A stretch of DNA of 64,000 nucleotides from an uncultured delta proteobacterium (GTDB lineage Bacteria; Desulfobacterota; Syntrophia; Syntrophales; UBA8958), in NCBI GenBank assembly GCA_903885795.1, contig CAISJV010000064.1, positions 1 to 64,000 on the forward strand. Reading direction: 5' to 3'. Positions 27,071 to 35,561 of the stretch are shown here, one piece after another. The position numbers and the translations under genes are program-made. Under the pieces are notes generated by a model. It was given only the letters and a program-made list of their open reading frames with translations, was not told the origin of the DNA and made no database searches. How positions within the stretch are numbered: the first letter of the stretch is position 1; every line of letters begins with the position of its first letter.

Positions 27071-27997
27071 TTAGCGCTTGCCGGACAATCCGGAGGCTGA
27101 TAAAATATCTGGTAACATTTCTTCTTTCCCGCCGGAGACAACATGTATCCCCCTTAATCCATTCATGTTTTTAAGTTTATTGATTATTTCCACACAAATA
27201 GCCAGCCCCTCTTTCTTCTGGGCTTGCCTGTCTCCGGCAGATTTCAACCTTTCAATGATCGGAGCGGGTATTTGAAACTCTGTGTATTTATTAAGGAGAA
27301 ATTCTGCTTCTTCAGCACTGTCCAAAGGAAAGACCCCGGCTATGATCGCCGTCTTGTCGGCAAGGCCGGCTTGCTTTACCGCATTCAACCAATGTTCGAA
27401 CTCATCAATGTTGAAGACAGCGTGCGTCTGAATAAATTCCGCCCCGGCTTCAATTTTTTGTGCAAGCCTGATGATGTTCAAGTCAAGGGGCTTCAGATAG
27501 GGATTGGCGACGGCGCCCGTCATGAGGGGGAAGGCGCCGCTTATCTTTTCACCGTTCAGCAGTTCACCCTGTTCACGCATCTTTTTCGTGACATTGATCA
27601 ACTGCGTAGAATCGAGGTCATACACATTCGCGGACTCGGGATTATCCGTTAAAGTCTGATGATAACCAGAAAGGCAAAGGACGTTCCTGATCCCCAGGGC
27701 CGCCGCACCCAACAAGTCTGATTGGATGGCGATACGGTTTCTGTCACGGGTAACAACCTGGTAAACAGGTTCGATCCCCCCTTGGGCGAGGAGAACCGAT
27801 GCAGCCAAGCTGGACATGACAACTCCGAAAGGATTGTCCGCCACATTGACCGCTGACGGCACTTCCTTCAGCGCTTGCAGGGCAGCCTTAATCGCCGCTC
27901 CCTCTGTCTCCGCCTTCGGCAGGTATTCAGCCGTAACGACGAAATCTCCACTTTTCAATTGATCCTGAAACCTTTTTTCGTTTTTCACTATGCTCAC
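27071..27997 (-). CDS. metF: Methylenetetrahydrofolate reductase
   Basis: A 308-residue MetF-family barrel (VVTAEYLPKAETEGAAIKAALQALKE; VNVADNPFGVVMSSLAASVLL; YQVVTRDRNRIAIQSDLLGAAALGIRNVLCLSGYH; GAEFIQTHAVFNIDEF). The enzyme interconverts methylene- and methyl-tetrahydrofolate using FAD. There is no C-terminal zinc domain; the separate MetV supplies it. In Moorella, MetF-MetV with HdrABC-MvhD forms one complex; the same set is present in this operon with glutamate-synthase genes inserted. It lies between the first MvhD-like gene and the GltS-type paralogue. Confidence 0.9.
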   Translation of the reverse strand: MSIVKNEKRFQDQLKSGDFVVTAEYLPKAETEGAAIKAALQALKEVPSAVNVADNPFGVVMSSLAASVLLAQGGIEPVYQVVTRDRNRIAIQSDLLGAAALGIRNVLCLSGYHQTLTDNPESANVYDLDSTQLINVTKKMREQGELLNGEKISGAFPLMTGAVANPYLKPLDLNIIRLAQKIEAGAEFIQTHAVFNIDEFEHWLNAVKQAGLADKTAIIAGVFPLDSAEEAEFLLNKYTEFQIPAPIIERLKSAGDRQAQKKEGLAICVEIINKLKNMNGLRGIHVVSGGKEEMLPDILSASGLSGKR

Positions 27998-28072
27998 CAG
28001 GCTATTATGTTTTACCCGTACCCGGGCAAGATGTATTAACTGAAGTCCCTTATATATGTTGCCGGCGGCGTC

Positions 28073-28471
28073 TTACGACATACCGCGAATATTCTCACGA
28101 AATATTTTTAATTTTGTAACAATTTCTTCTATCCCATTTCCATTTATGGGCAGGACTGTTACACGATCGCTGCCCATTCCCGCTTCTGCAAGGATGGCAT
28201 TGGCCTGTTCTACTCTTTTAGGCGCCCGCAGATTACCTTCAAGGTAATGGCATTCATTTTTAGCACAAGTGACTAAAGCAAGGCCATCTGCTCCCATCTC
28301 GAACGCCTTGAGGAAATAAAGGAGATCTGCTTTGCCGGAACATGGAAGGCTGATCATTTTATGTTCGTCCCCTGCTTCTTCTCCAAACAGGCGGATAAGT
28401 ACATCTTCGTTGAAACAATTTGAACAGTAAAAGACGTGTATTTTCAAATTTTTATGATGTGGAATGTTCAT
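28073..28471 (-). CDS. Second MvhD-like iron-sulfur protein
   Basis: A 132-residue MvhD/FrhD-family protein, Cys pattern FYCSNCFNEDV, LPCSGKADLLYF, TCAKNECHYLEGNLRA. The ATG at 28471 is preceded by GGGGAGG, which excludes the longer frame to 28522. It is the first gene of the ten-gene operon, about 90 bases downstream of the sigma-54 promoter. Two MvhD-like adaptors in one operon suggest two entry points to the HdrA double unit. Confidence 0.87.
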   Translation of the reverse strand: MNIPHHKNLKIHVFYCSNCFNEDVLIRLFGEEAGDEHKMISLPCSGKADLLYFLKAFEMGADGLALVTCAKNECHYLEGNLRAPKRVEQANAILAEAGMGSDRVTVLPINGNGIEEIVTKLKIFRENIRGMS

Positions 28472-28557
28472 ATCATCCTCCCCGCGACTGATAAGGGATA
28501 AGTGAATCCTTTGTTCGCACAAATCACAGAAACGTACCCAACGGCAGGGGCAATTAA

Positions 28558-28573
28558 AGCAAATTTAGTGCCA
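28558..28573 (-). promoter_or_regulatory. Sigma-54 promoter of the Hdr/MetFV/glutamate synthase operon
   Basis: Minus strand TGGCACTAAATTTGCT: GG and GC elements at the exact -24/-12 spacing, matching TGGCAC-N5-TTGCW fully. It lies 87 bases upstream of the first start codon. A NifA-like activator is encoded at 42676. Confidence 0.75.
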
Positions 28574-29153
28574 TAACCCGCGTTAAATCTACAAGGCATC
28601 TTGGTGAGAGGTTTTGTGCTTTTTGTGCTGATTTGGCATGAAAAGTGCGTGTTGGGTTCCCTAGGCATGGGGCATTTGCCTGCCACAATAAATATAGCAG
28701 TCAACACAACAAGTTCAGCTAAAAGCTCTGTTTACAATGAAATTTTCTGCTATTGTTTATTTCGTCCCATACCCGCCACCGGCGACAGTAGTGAGGCGAT
28801 ATAAATAAAAATAGATGATCTAAGAATCTATTCGCTATAGCGAAAAAAGGCACAAAATCGTTTTTTTGCCGAATTTTTTCAACAATAATGTACTATGCCG
28901 AATTTCTGACGCCAACCCTACCCCAAAAAAGGTATTAATAAATATTAAAACAGGTGGTTACGTTGATATCGTCATCGTACTGAAAAGTGACTTAGAACGG
29001 GCAGTGGGGGATGATGCCCGAACAAAGATACAATTCTGTACAAAGATAACTCTGGCAGCTCTAGGAAACGAATCGAAACTTCCCGGGGTTGATCCAGACG
29101 AAAATTACGGCAGGCAAGACGAAGAATATCAGAAATACTACGAGGAAGGAATA
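28574..29153. other. Long regulatory intergenic region upstream of the Hdr operon
   Basis: About 580 bases with no convincing gene. It holds a perfect 14-bp palindrome TTCGCTATAGCGAA (28831-28844), 258 bases upstream of the sigma-54 site, where an enhancer-bound activator could sit. A weaker sigma-54-like match on the plus strand (TGGCATGAAAAGTGCG, 28634-28649) points towards an open frame (28866-29231) that I do not accept as a gene. Confidence 0.4.
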
Positions 29154-29196
29154 ACCCGAAGGAGAAGGGTCTATTTAAAAGCCCTCTCCTCCGGGT
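29154..29196 (-). terminator. Hairpin terminator after the FMN glutamate-synthase-like gene
   Basis: Two arms of 15-16 bases (CCCGGAGGAGAGGG and its near complement) pair with one mismatch and one bulge; on the minus strand TTATTCCTT follows. It lies about 30 bases beyond the stop at 29228. Confidence 0.55.
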
Positions 29197-29227
29197 GTAG
29201 TAAATACTTAGCTGCGGATTTATCGTT

Positions 29228-30817
29228 CTAATCGGTCAGGATCTTCTTTGCTTCCTTCAAATAGGCTTCCATAACATACGGGATACCGGAGATCTCAGCC
29301 GCTTCTTTGGTCAGGGACATGACATCCCTGCGGGTAACCGTGGAAAGGTTGAAGTTTCGGCTGCCTGCCATAAGCTGCTGAAGCCCGATCTTGAACTTCT
29401 GACCGTATGTATAGAAACCGAGCGCACCTAGGGGAATTTTCGCAGTTTCCTTCCCGTACTTCTTCTTTAACTCCTCGTAACAAACGAAAATTTCCTCTAT
29501 CGTCGTACCGAAAACGGAAACGGTCTTGGGCAGGTTCTTGTTTGCGATCCACTCGCCGATATTCTTGCCCACCATCGCGGGAATCATGAGGGCTCGCCCC
29601 ATGCAGACGGCCTTGAAGTAGGGGGCGCCCATAGATAGGGCCTTGAATACTCCGTCTTCCGAGGAAAAGCCGCCGGCGACAGCAATATCGGGAACCCTCA
29701 TCTTCTTCTTTTTCATCTCTTCACAGAACTGATAGGTCAAGCTGTGGAGATAGAAACTGGGGATGCCCCATTCGCACATCATGGGCCAGGGGCTCATACC
29801 GGTGCCGCCCGGTGCGCCGTCAATGGTTAAAAGATCGATCTCTGCCTCGGAACAGAATCTGAGCGCCATGGCGAGCTCGACGGCGGAATAGGCGCCGGTC
29901 TTCAGAGTAATGCGGGAGAAACCGATTTTGCGAAGACGGGCAACCTCTTTCATGAAGCCGTCTTTCGTCACAAAGCCGAGGCGGGAATGGCGTTCAAATT
30001 CCTTGATAGCCCCATCCTTAAAGGCGGCCTTGATTTCCGGCAGGGTCGGATCGGGCAGAACAATATAGCCCCGTTTTTTTAATTCTATGGCCCTTTCCAG
30101 GGTCTTTACTTTGATTTCACCACCGATGTTCTTGGCGCCCTGTCCCCATTTAAGCTCTATCGTATCTAATTTGTGCTTTTTACTTACATATTCGGCAACA
30201 CCCAGGCGTGTGTCTTCCACGTTCATCTGGACCAGGATCTCTCCATATCCTTCATTATAGCGATTGTAAGTTTCGATGCGACGGTCCATTTCGGGAGATT
30301 TTTTCACCTTGCCCTTGCTGTCCAATTCCAGGCCGGGATCGATACCGCATACATTCTCACCGCATACGAGTGTGACGCCGGAAATGGCTGCACCAGCGGC
30401 GAAGTGTTCCCAGTTCCGGCGGGCAATCTCCGTGGAACCCAGGGCGCCTGTGAAGATGGGAAGGCGCATTTTGACCTTTTTATTCCAGCCGTATGAAGTT
30501 TCCGTATTCACAGCTGGAAATAATGCCGTATCCGGACCAGCCGTTACTCCTTTTGGCAAACCCACGGCGCCAACTGCATATCCCTGAATGCTGAGATGAG
30601 AATAATCGACGGGATAGTTCTTGTCCGCCCCGGCGGTAATTTCACCAAAGCCCGTGGGATAGAGGACTTCACGGCCCCGGAATGAGGACAGCCAGATCTC
30701 GCAGCCTCCCCGACATCCATCCACACATCGGCTGCAAATACCCGACATGGGGACAACACTTTTGGAACGGTTGAACGTTCCCGTTGACTCGTTTGCATTT
30801 GGTTGCCTAAGATTCAT
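29228..30817 (-). CDS. FMN-binding glutamate-synthase-like protein
   Basis: A 529-residue GltS-barrel protein with a short Cys-rich N-terminus (GICSRCVDGCRGGCE) and FMN/active-site motifs (IELKWGQGAKNIGGEI; LLTIDGAPGGTGMSPWPMM; AVAGGFSSEDGVFKALSMGAPYFKAVCMGRALM). It lacks an amidotransferase domain, ferredoxin pair and GXGXG domain, so it would need partners or use ammonia or another substrate. It lies directly downstream of the NrpR-type regulator on the same strand (50-base gap), probably one operon. It is the third of four GltS-type barrels in the window. Confidence 0.85.
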   Translation of the reverse strand: MNLRQPNANESTGTFNRSKSVVPMSGICSRCVDGCRGGCEIWLSSFRGREVLYPTGFGEITAGADKNYPVDYSHLSIQGYAVGAVGLPKGVTAGPDTALFPAVNTETSYGWNKKVKMRLPIFTGALGSTEIARRNWEHFAAGAAISGVTLVCGENVCGIDPGLELDSKGKVKKSPEMDRRIETYNRYNEGYGEILVQMNVEDTRLGVAEYVSKKHKLDTIELKWGQGAKNIGGEIKVKTLERAIELKKRGYIVLPDPTLPEIKAAFKDGAIKEFERHSRLGFVTKDGFMKEVARLRKIGFSRITLKTGAYSAVELAMALRFCSEAEIDLLTIDGAPGGTGMSPWPMMCEWGIPSFYLHSLTYQFCEEMKKKKMRVPDIAVAGGFSSEDGVFKALSMGAPYFKAVCMGRALMIPAMVGKNIGEWIANKNLPKTVSVFGTTIEEIFVCYEELKKKYGKETAKIPLGALGFYTYGQKFKIGLQQLMAGSRNFNLSTVTRRDVMSLTKEAAEISGIPYVMEAYLKEAKKILTD

Positions 30818-30867
30818 AAAATTCTCCTCCCCTTTTAGAAATTTTCTGGTTTATCTGTTTTTTCTCT

Positions 30868-31872
30868 TTAAATTGACATCTCTTCATATACTTCCGCGAA
30901 TGGCCTGAGATCACCATATTCAAGCATTGTAGACATGGCATGATTTTCAATCGGGATGCCGGCCTCATGGACGGCGGCCGTCGGATTGAGGCCGCCGATG
31001 AGGATCATGCCTATCTTATGAGTATCCACTGGTATTTGGCATACGGCTTCTCCGATTTCCCCGGTAGCTAAAACGCCATTCATCCCCGCCTTCCTGAGAT
31101 TGCTGACGATCTCCCTCACGTTATCCATACATGGCGCAGGAATTTCTCTAAAATTCGCCAATATCTTTCCCTCCCCGTTGGCAATAACTTCTCGGACCGA
31201 AGTCATTTTACCGCGAATAAAAGCCTCTGACGGGTCAAGGGAAGAACCGGAATAGTAAATCAGTTCCACAAAACGGAGGGGACGTCCCTTGCTCATCTGC
31301 AGGATTCCTCCGAACTTGGAATCCATGGGAATCCCGTTTTTCAGCATGACTCCGTTCGTAACAATGCTGCATACGGTGGCAAAGCCTACCTTGCCTGCCG
31401 GGACTAAGGCATCCCCAATACGCTGGCCCTCAGGGGCTACTGCGACAAGATCGCTGACCTTCAGGTTTGCCTCAAAAGCAGCAGCCATGACCTTTAAAGA
31501 CTCAGAAAGGTGCTCCCGGGGTAAAAAGGAGATATTAATCGGAATGAGTCCCTGTCGCCGGACAGGATCGAAGGTGGTACGGAAGGAGAGAATTTCAATG
31601 CGGGAGATGACAAATCCGATTTTATCATGGACCATGGCATGCTGGATTTCCTCGATACCCATGTTGGTGATGGCGCGCCCATCGAGTTTACCAATGAGTT
31701 CCGTAAGACCGCGCTCATCCATAAAGCGAAGATGATAGCGGACGGCCCTTTCGCTCAGAGCGATTCCATAATCCTGAAGACGGCGGGAAATTATACGAGC
31801 CCCGACAGGAGCCACAGAGTCGCGGACAATTTTCAGGATAAGGAGTGTCTTCCGTTCTATTTCCTGAGACAT
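30868..31872 (-). CDS. nrpR: NrpR-type (DUF128) nitrogen regulator
   Basis: A 334-residue protein: an N-terminal winged helix (ERKTLLILKIVRDSVAPVGARIISRRLQ, then SERAVRYHLRFMDERGL) and one DUF128/NRD effector domain with IGMILIGGLNPTAAVHEAGIPIENHAMS at the end. In methanogens NrpR represses nitrogen genes and is released by 2-oxoglutarate. Bacterial homologues are much less studied. The ATG at 31872 follows AAAGG; the frame extends to 31926 but that would reach the promoter. It has a single NRD, unlike double-NRD forms. It lies in front of a glutamate-synthase-like gene and has a palindrome abutting its -35 box, suggesting autoregulation. Confidence 0.85.
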   Translation of the reverse strand: MSQEIERKTLLILKIVRDSVAPVGARIISRRLQDYGIALSERAVRYHLRFMDERGLTELIGKLDGRAITNMGIEEIQHAMVHDKIGFVISRIEILSFRTTFDPVRRQGLIPINISFLPREHLSESLKVMAAAFEANLKVSDLVAVAPEGQRIGDALVPAGKVGFATVCSIVTNGVMLKNGIPMDSKFGGILQMSKGRPLRFVELIYYSGSSLDPSEAFIRGKMTSVREVIANGEGKILANFREIPAPCMDNVREIVSNLRKAGMNGVLATGEIGEAVCQIPVDTHKIGMILIGGLNPTAAVHEAGIPIENHAMSTMLEYGDLRPFAEVYEEMSI

Positions 31873-31916
31873 GGGCGATACCTTTTTACTAGGCAAGCGG
31901 TAATCTATTGCCGACC

Positions 31917-31945
31917 CCTCTATCACTGAGGAAAGAGCCTGTCAA
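31917..31945 (-). promoter_or_regulatory. Promoter of nrpR
   Basis: Minus strand TTGACA, 17-base spacer, TAGAGG (weak -10). The -35 box abuts the inverted repeat at 31946-31968. Confidence 0.45.
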
Positions 31946-31968
31946 GCACATAATGTACAAATATGTGC
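31946..31968. promoter_or_regulatory. Inverted repeat, probable operator next to the nrpR -35 box
   Basis: GCACATA and TATGTGC are perfect 7-bp arms separated by nine bases. The position directly adjoining the nrpR -35 element, in the divergent region shared with the DUF3141 gene, fits a binding site for NrpR or another dimeric regulator. It does not match the archaeal NrpR site GGAA-N6-TTCC. Confidence 0.45.
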
Positions 31969-32145
31969 ATATTAGGTCCAAAAAAGTTACTTTGATTTTT
32001 ATCGTGTTATGGCTGTGATAGGCAATATTAAACTGGCGGGAGGGGAGCCACGAATCGCAAGGAACGCATGCTACATGCCGTAAATATTGACAAACTCGTA
32101 AAAAGTGATTTTGCATTATGTCGTGTCTAAAGAGCGATATTTTTA

Positions 32146-32174
32146 TTGACACTGGCATGTCTATGCCCTATATA
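32146..32174 (+). promoter_or_regulatory. Strong sigma-70 promoter of the DUF3141 gene
   Basis: TTGACA, 17-base spacer, TATATA. The spacer contains an inverted repeat GGCAT-GTCT-ATGCC (32154-32167), a possible repressor site. Predicted leader is about 25 bases. Confidence 0.7.
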
Positions 32175-32204
32175 CCCGGCGGTTTATCAGAAAAGGAGAC
32201 AGAC

Positions 32205-34400
32205 ATGAAGAATTCCGATATGCAACCCACAAATATAACCCCTGCGGGGGATCTCTTCGGGCATTTGGTTGAGTACACGACGGACGCAATGCAACGCTCC
32301 ATCCTTTATGCCGATGCCATGCGCAGACGCGGCAACACCTACATTGAACATCTTAAAAATGGCCAGCCTCCCGTATTGACTTTCAAATACGAAATGATCC
32401 TGGACGCACGGGAATTCAAGAAACCCGTTAATTATGCCCTGGTAAGGATCACCGACCGGAGAACCGATCAACGCACCCAAGCAGAAGAAGAAGCTGGTCG
32501 CCGTAAGAAACTCAGAGGGAAAACGGAGCGGTTACCAAAACGCCCGATCGTCATTATCGATCCCCGGGCCGGTCACGGACCGGGAATCGGCGGCTCCAAA
32601 AGGAACTCGGAAATCGGGATGGCCCTTGAACATGGTTATCCTGTCTATTTTATTCTCTTCTACACAAATCCGATGCCAGGCCAGACCCTGGGTGACGTAG
32701 AGGCAGCGGAAGCAAGGTTCATCGAAGAGATTGTCAAGCTTCACCCCTACGCCGACGCCCCGGCGATCATGGGCAACTGCCAGGCGGGCTGGGCCGCAGC
32801 CCTGCTGTGCGCCGACCGGCCCGACATTACCGGTCCCCTGATTCTCAACGGGGCGCCCTTGTCCTATTGGGCAGGCATTGAAGGAACCAATCCCATGCGC
32901 TACAAGGGAGGGCTCAGTGGCGGATCGTGGATGGTATCGCTATTGAGCGACCTCGGGAACGGGAAATTCGACGGCGCCAACTTGGTTTCCAACTTTGAGG
33001 GCCTGAACCCGGCCAATACCATATGGACCAAGCAGTATAACGTCTATAAGAATATTGATGAGGAGGTGGAGCGCTACCTCAGTTTCGAAAAATGGTGGGG
33101 CGGTTTCTTCCTCATGAATTCGGAAGAGATAGAATTCATTGTGAACAATTTATTTGTGGGCAACAAGCTGGAAAAAGGGGAGTTGGAAATCCGCCCGGGA
33201 ACGAAGATCAATCTCCGTAACATCGAAAGCCCCATCATAGTCTTTGCCTCCCAGGGCGATAATATTACGCCCCCCCAACAGGCTCTCAACTGGATCACCA
33301 AAGTTCACCCGACCACTGACAGCATAAAAAAGGCGGGGCAGGTGATCATTTACATCATCCACGAGGATATTGGTCATCTGGGCATCTTTGTCTCAGCAGG
33401 TGTGGCCCAAAAGGAGCACAAGGAGATAATCGCCAGCTTCGATATGATCGACTACCTCCCGCCGGGACTCTACGAGATGGTCATCGAAGGCGATATCAAG
33501 ACCGGCGATATTGACACCCGCTTTGAGGAGCGAACTATCGATGACATCCTGGCCATGGATGACGGCACCCAGGACGAGGAAAACTTCAGCACCGTTGACA
33601 GGATGTCCGAATTGCTTGATAACCACTATAAACTGTATTGCCGTCCCTGGGTCCGGTTCTGGTCCACGGAACTGACCGGTGAAATCAGCCGTCTCCTCCA
33701 TCCACTGCGTTTGAAGCGTTATATGCTATCAGACATCAATCCTTTCCTCCGCCCTCTCCAATATGCCGCCTCCTCCGTGAAGGCAAACCGCAAGCCCGTA
33801 AAGGCTGATAATCCGTTTGTTGAATTTGAATACAGCTTTTCCGATTTTATGATCAAATGGCTAAACCAGTACCGCGATGCGAGGGATCGTCGTATCGAAT
33901 GGAAGTTCCGGGCCATTTATGAAAATTCCCTTGTCCAATTCTTCTGTTTGCCCGTGTCCGCCGGGGAGGAAAACGGTGCCCCCGCAGCCAGGGATGGCGG
34001 AAGCGAAGACAAGCGCTGGGCAGCCCTTGAGGAAGGCGGCGTTGCGGCTGGTCTGATCCGGATAATGATGGCCGTCGCGCGGAAGAATTACATCATTAAA
34101 CGACGGCTGTTTGAAGTAGGACAGGAAATCGCCTCGACCCATAAAGTCTTGAGCAAGATCAGGCCGGCCCAGTTTAAACGGATTGCCCGTCACCAGGCAC
34201 AGATACTTCAGGCCGATGAGGATGCTGCCCTCAAGGCCCTGGGCAAGCTCATCAAAACGAAGGAGGACCGGGCTGAGGCCCTTTCCATCGCCAAACGTAT
34301 CGCCCTGGCCGACGGGATCTACAAGGATGAAGAAAGAACGGTGGTCGATAAAATCCAGAAAGGCCTCGGGTTAAGCAATTTGAAATCAGCCGTTAAATAG
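32205..34400 (+). CDS. DUF3141 alpha/beta-hydrolase with C-terminal TerB-like domain
   Basis: A 731-residue protein. Residues about 60-420 form an alpha/beta-hydrolase with a PHA-synthase-like nucleophile elbow GNCQAGWA (Cys192), an acid region SQGDNITPPQ and the His in HEDIGHLGIF. The C-terminus (about 670-725) is TerB-like (AEALSIAKRIALADGIYKDEERTVVDKIQKGLG). DUF3141 proteins are found near polyhydroxyalkanoate genes and are sometimes annotated as PHA-synthase-like, but their reaction is unknown. The ATG at 32205 follows AAAAGGAGAC. It stands alone, divergent from nrpR, 3.4 kb from a second PHA-synthase-like gene. Confidence 0.82.
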   Translation: MKNSDMQPTNITPAGDLFGHLVEYTTDAMQRSILYADAMRRRGNTYIEHLKNGQPPVLTFKYEMILDAREFKKPVNYALVRITDRRTDQRTQAEEEAGRRKKLRGKTERLPKRPIVIIDPRAGHGPGIGGSKRNSEIGMALEHGYPVYFILFYTNPMPGQTLGDVEAAEARFIEEIVKLHPYADAPAIMGNCQAGWAAALLCADRPDITGPLILNGAPLSYWAGIEGTNPMRYKGGLSGGSWMVSLLSDLGNGKFDGANLVSNFEGLNPANTIWTKQYNVYKNIDEEVERYLSFEKWWGGFFLMNSEEIEFIVNNLFVGNKLEKGELEIRPGTKINLRNIESPIIVFASQGDNITPPQQALNWITKVHPTTDSIKKAGQVIIYIIHEDIGHLGIFVSAGVAQKEHKEIIASFDMIDYLPPGLYEMVIEGDIKTGDIDTRFEERTIDDILAMDDGTQDEENFSTVDRMSELLDNHYKLYCRPWVRFWSTELTGEISRLLHPLRLKRYMLSDINPFLRPLQYAASSVKANRKPVKADNPFVEFEYSFSDFMIKWLNQYRDARDRRIEWKFRAIYENSLVQFFCLPVSAGEENGAPAARDGGSEDKRWAALEEGGVAAGLIRIMMAVARKNYIIKRRLFEVGQEIASTHKVLSKIRPAQFKRIARHQAQILQADEDAALKALGKLIKTKEDRAEALSIAKRIALADGIYKDEERTVVDKIQKGLGLSNLKSAVK

Positions 34401-34595
34401 GGAAAGTATCCCCATATCTCTCAACTTATGTTTAAAATGGGGCGGAAGGGGGAAATGAGATCCCCCACCCCCCCTAAGTATAAGACCTTGATATTGTTGC
34501 TAATGTAATTGAATCATTTTGTACCTGTAACGTCATTTTTCTCTCAATGATGCCTTACCGTTAACACCGTTCACTGTAGCATCAAATATTTCCAT

Positions 34596-35534
34596 CTAAA
34601 ACGAGAAGCTTGCTGCCAGGCCGCCGTAAATGAACGAGCTGTCTCTGTCGTCCGCGGTTGCCGTTCCTTTCATCCCCGATCCTTTCATTTCGTATTTGGC
34701 GTCGTCGGAGAGGGGGAACACATATGAAATCGTCGGTGTGATGGTGATGTATCCCGTTGCCTTGATGGGCAGACTGACGGTTATATTTCCATCATGAAAA
34801 TTGCTGAACTTGTCATTTGTCGCCTGGCTGCTGCCGTCAAACTTGGGATAACCGCCATAGCCAGCCCCGGCATTGAAAAGGGCAGCGTCCGCGTAGGTGC
34901 TCATGAGATAGCTTGCCGAAGCTGCCAACTTCAGGGATACCATCTTGTTGAACTCGAAGGCGTGGGATACCCCCAAGAGGAAATACCAGTTGCGGTAGTG
35001 ATCGATTTCCTTATATGCCGTCAAAGTAGGCGACAGAATTGTGTTCAAGCTCACCGTCGCGAAAAATTCCTGGGCGTCGGCCCGGTCCGGGGCGTCTTTG
35101 TTGAGAGAGCCCAGGCTATAGTAAATGTAGCCGGCCCCCAGATTGAACAGCCCCAGATTCTTCGTGTAAGATAGGGTTAGATCCGTTTCGTTCCAGGTGC
35201 TTGGATAACTTGTTTCGCCCGTCCCTGCAAAATAGGGTCTCGTATCCAGATTGCCCCAGACGTTGGCCGAAAAGCCATTGTAGCTGATCGTCGCCGACGG
35301 CTGAACGACGATGCTGTTCCTGCTCAATTCATAACCCCTCCAGATATACTGACTCATTGCCGCCACGGTGAAGTCGCCCGTGGGCTTTTCCTCTGTCGCT
35401 GCTGGTGCTTTGGCGGTTTCGGAAGGAGCCTTCGTTTCCGCCATCGGTTTCTCTTCTGCAGCGGAATCAAAGGTAAAACTGAAAATCATCAGTATTGACA
35501 ATAGAACTGCCGTTACAATATTTTTTGAAAACAT
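34596..35534 (-). CDS. Outer-membrane beta-barrel protein, TorF/TIGR02001-like
   Basis: A 312-residue protein with a signal peptide (KNIVTAVLLSILMIFSFTFDSAAEE), an Ala/Pro/Glu-rich linker to about residue 50 and then alternating beta strands starting with FTVAAMSQYIWRGYELS, ending with terminal Phe (ASFSF), the outer-membrane insertion signal. The MSQYIWRG start is typical of the TIGR02001 (TorF putative porin) family. It is the last gene of the amtB-glnK-fis-like operon, so a role in uptake of a nitrogen compound is plausible but unproven. The ribosome site AAGGAGGAT is strong. Confidence 0.8.
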   Translation of the reverse strand: MFSKNIVTAVLLSILMIFSFTFDSAAEEKPMAETKAPSETAKAPAATEEKPTGDFTVAAMSQYIWRGYELSRNSIVVQPSATISYNGFSANVWGNLDTRPYFAGTGETSYPSTWNETDLTLSYTKNLGLFNLGAGYIYYSLGSLNKDAPDRADAQEFFATVSLNTILSPTLTAYKEIDHYRNWYFLLGVSHAFEFNKMVSLKLAASASYLMSTYADAALFNAGAGYGGYPKFDGSSQATNDKFSNFHDGNITVSLPIKATGYITITPTISYVFPLSDDAKYEMKGSGMKGTATADDRDSSFIYGGLAASFSF

Positions 35535-35561
35535 AAGCGTATCCTCCTTAAATAATGGTTA

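Noticed and set aside
28634-28649. Second sigma-54-like match on the plus strand (TGGCATGAAAAGTGCG)
   Set aside because: Spacing is right but no credible gene lies downstream, so it is probably fortuitous.
28866-29231. Plus-strand open frame of 121 codons in the intergenic region upstream of the Hdr operon
   Set aside because: No ribosome site, TTG start, no recognisable motif, and its 3' part contains the terminator hairpin of the opposing gene. Could still be real, but not supported.
34450-34468. GGGGG/CCCCC hairpin between convergent genes
   Set aside because: Stem of only five bases and no T-run; not called a terminator.
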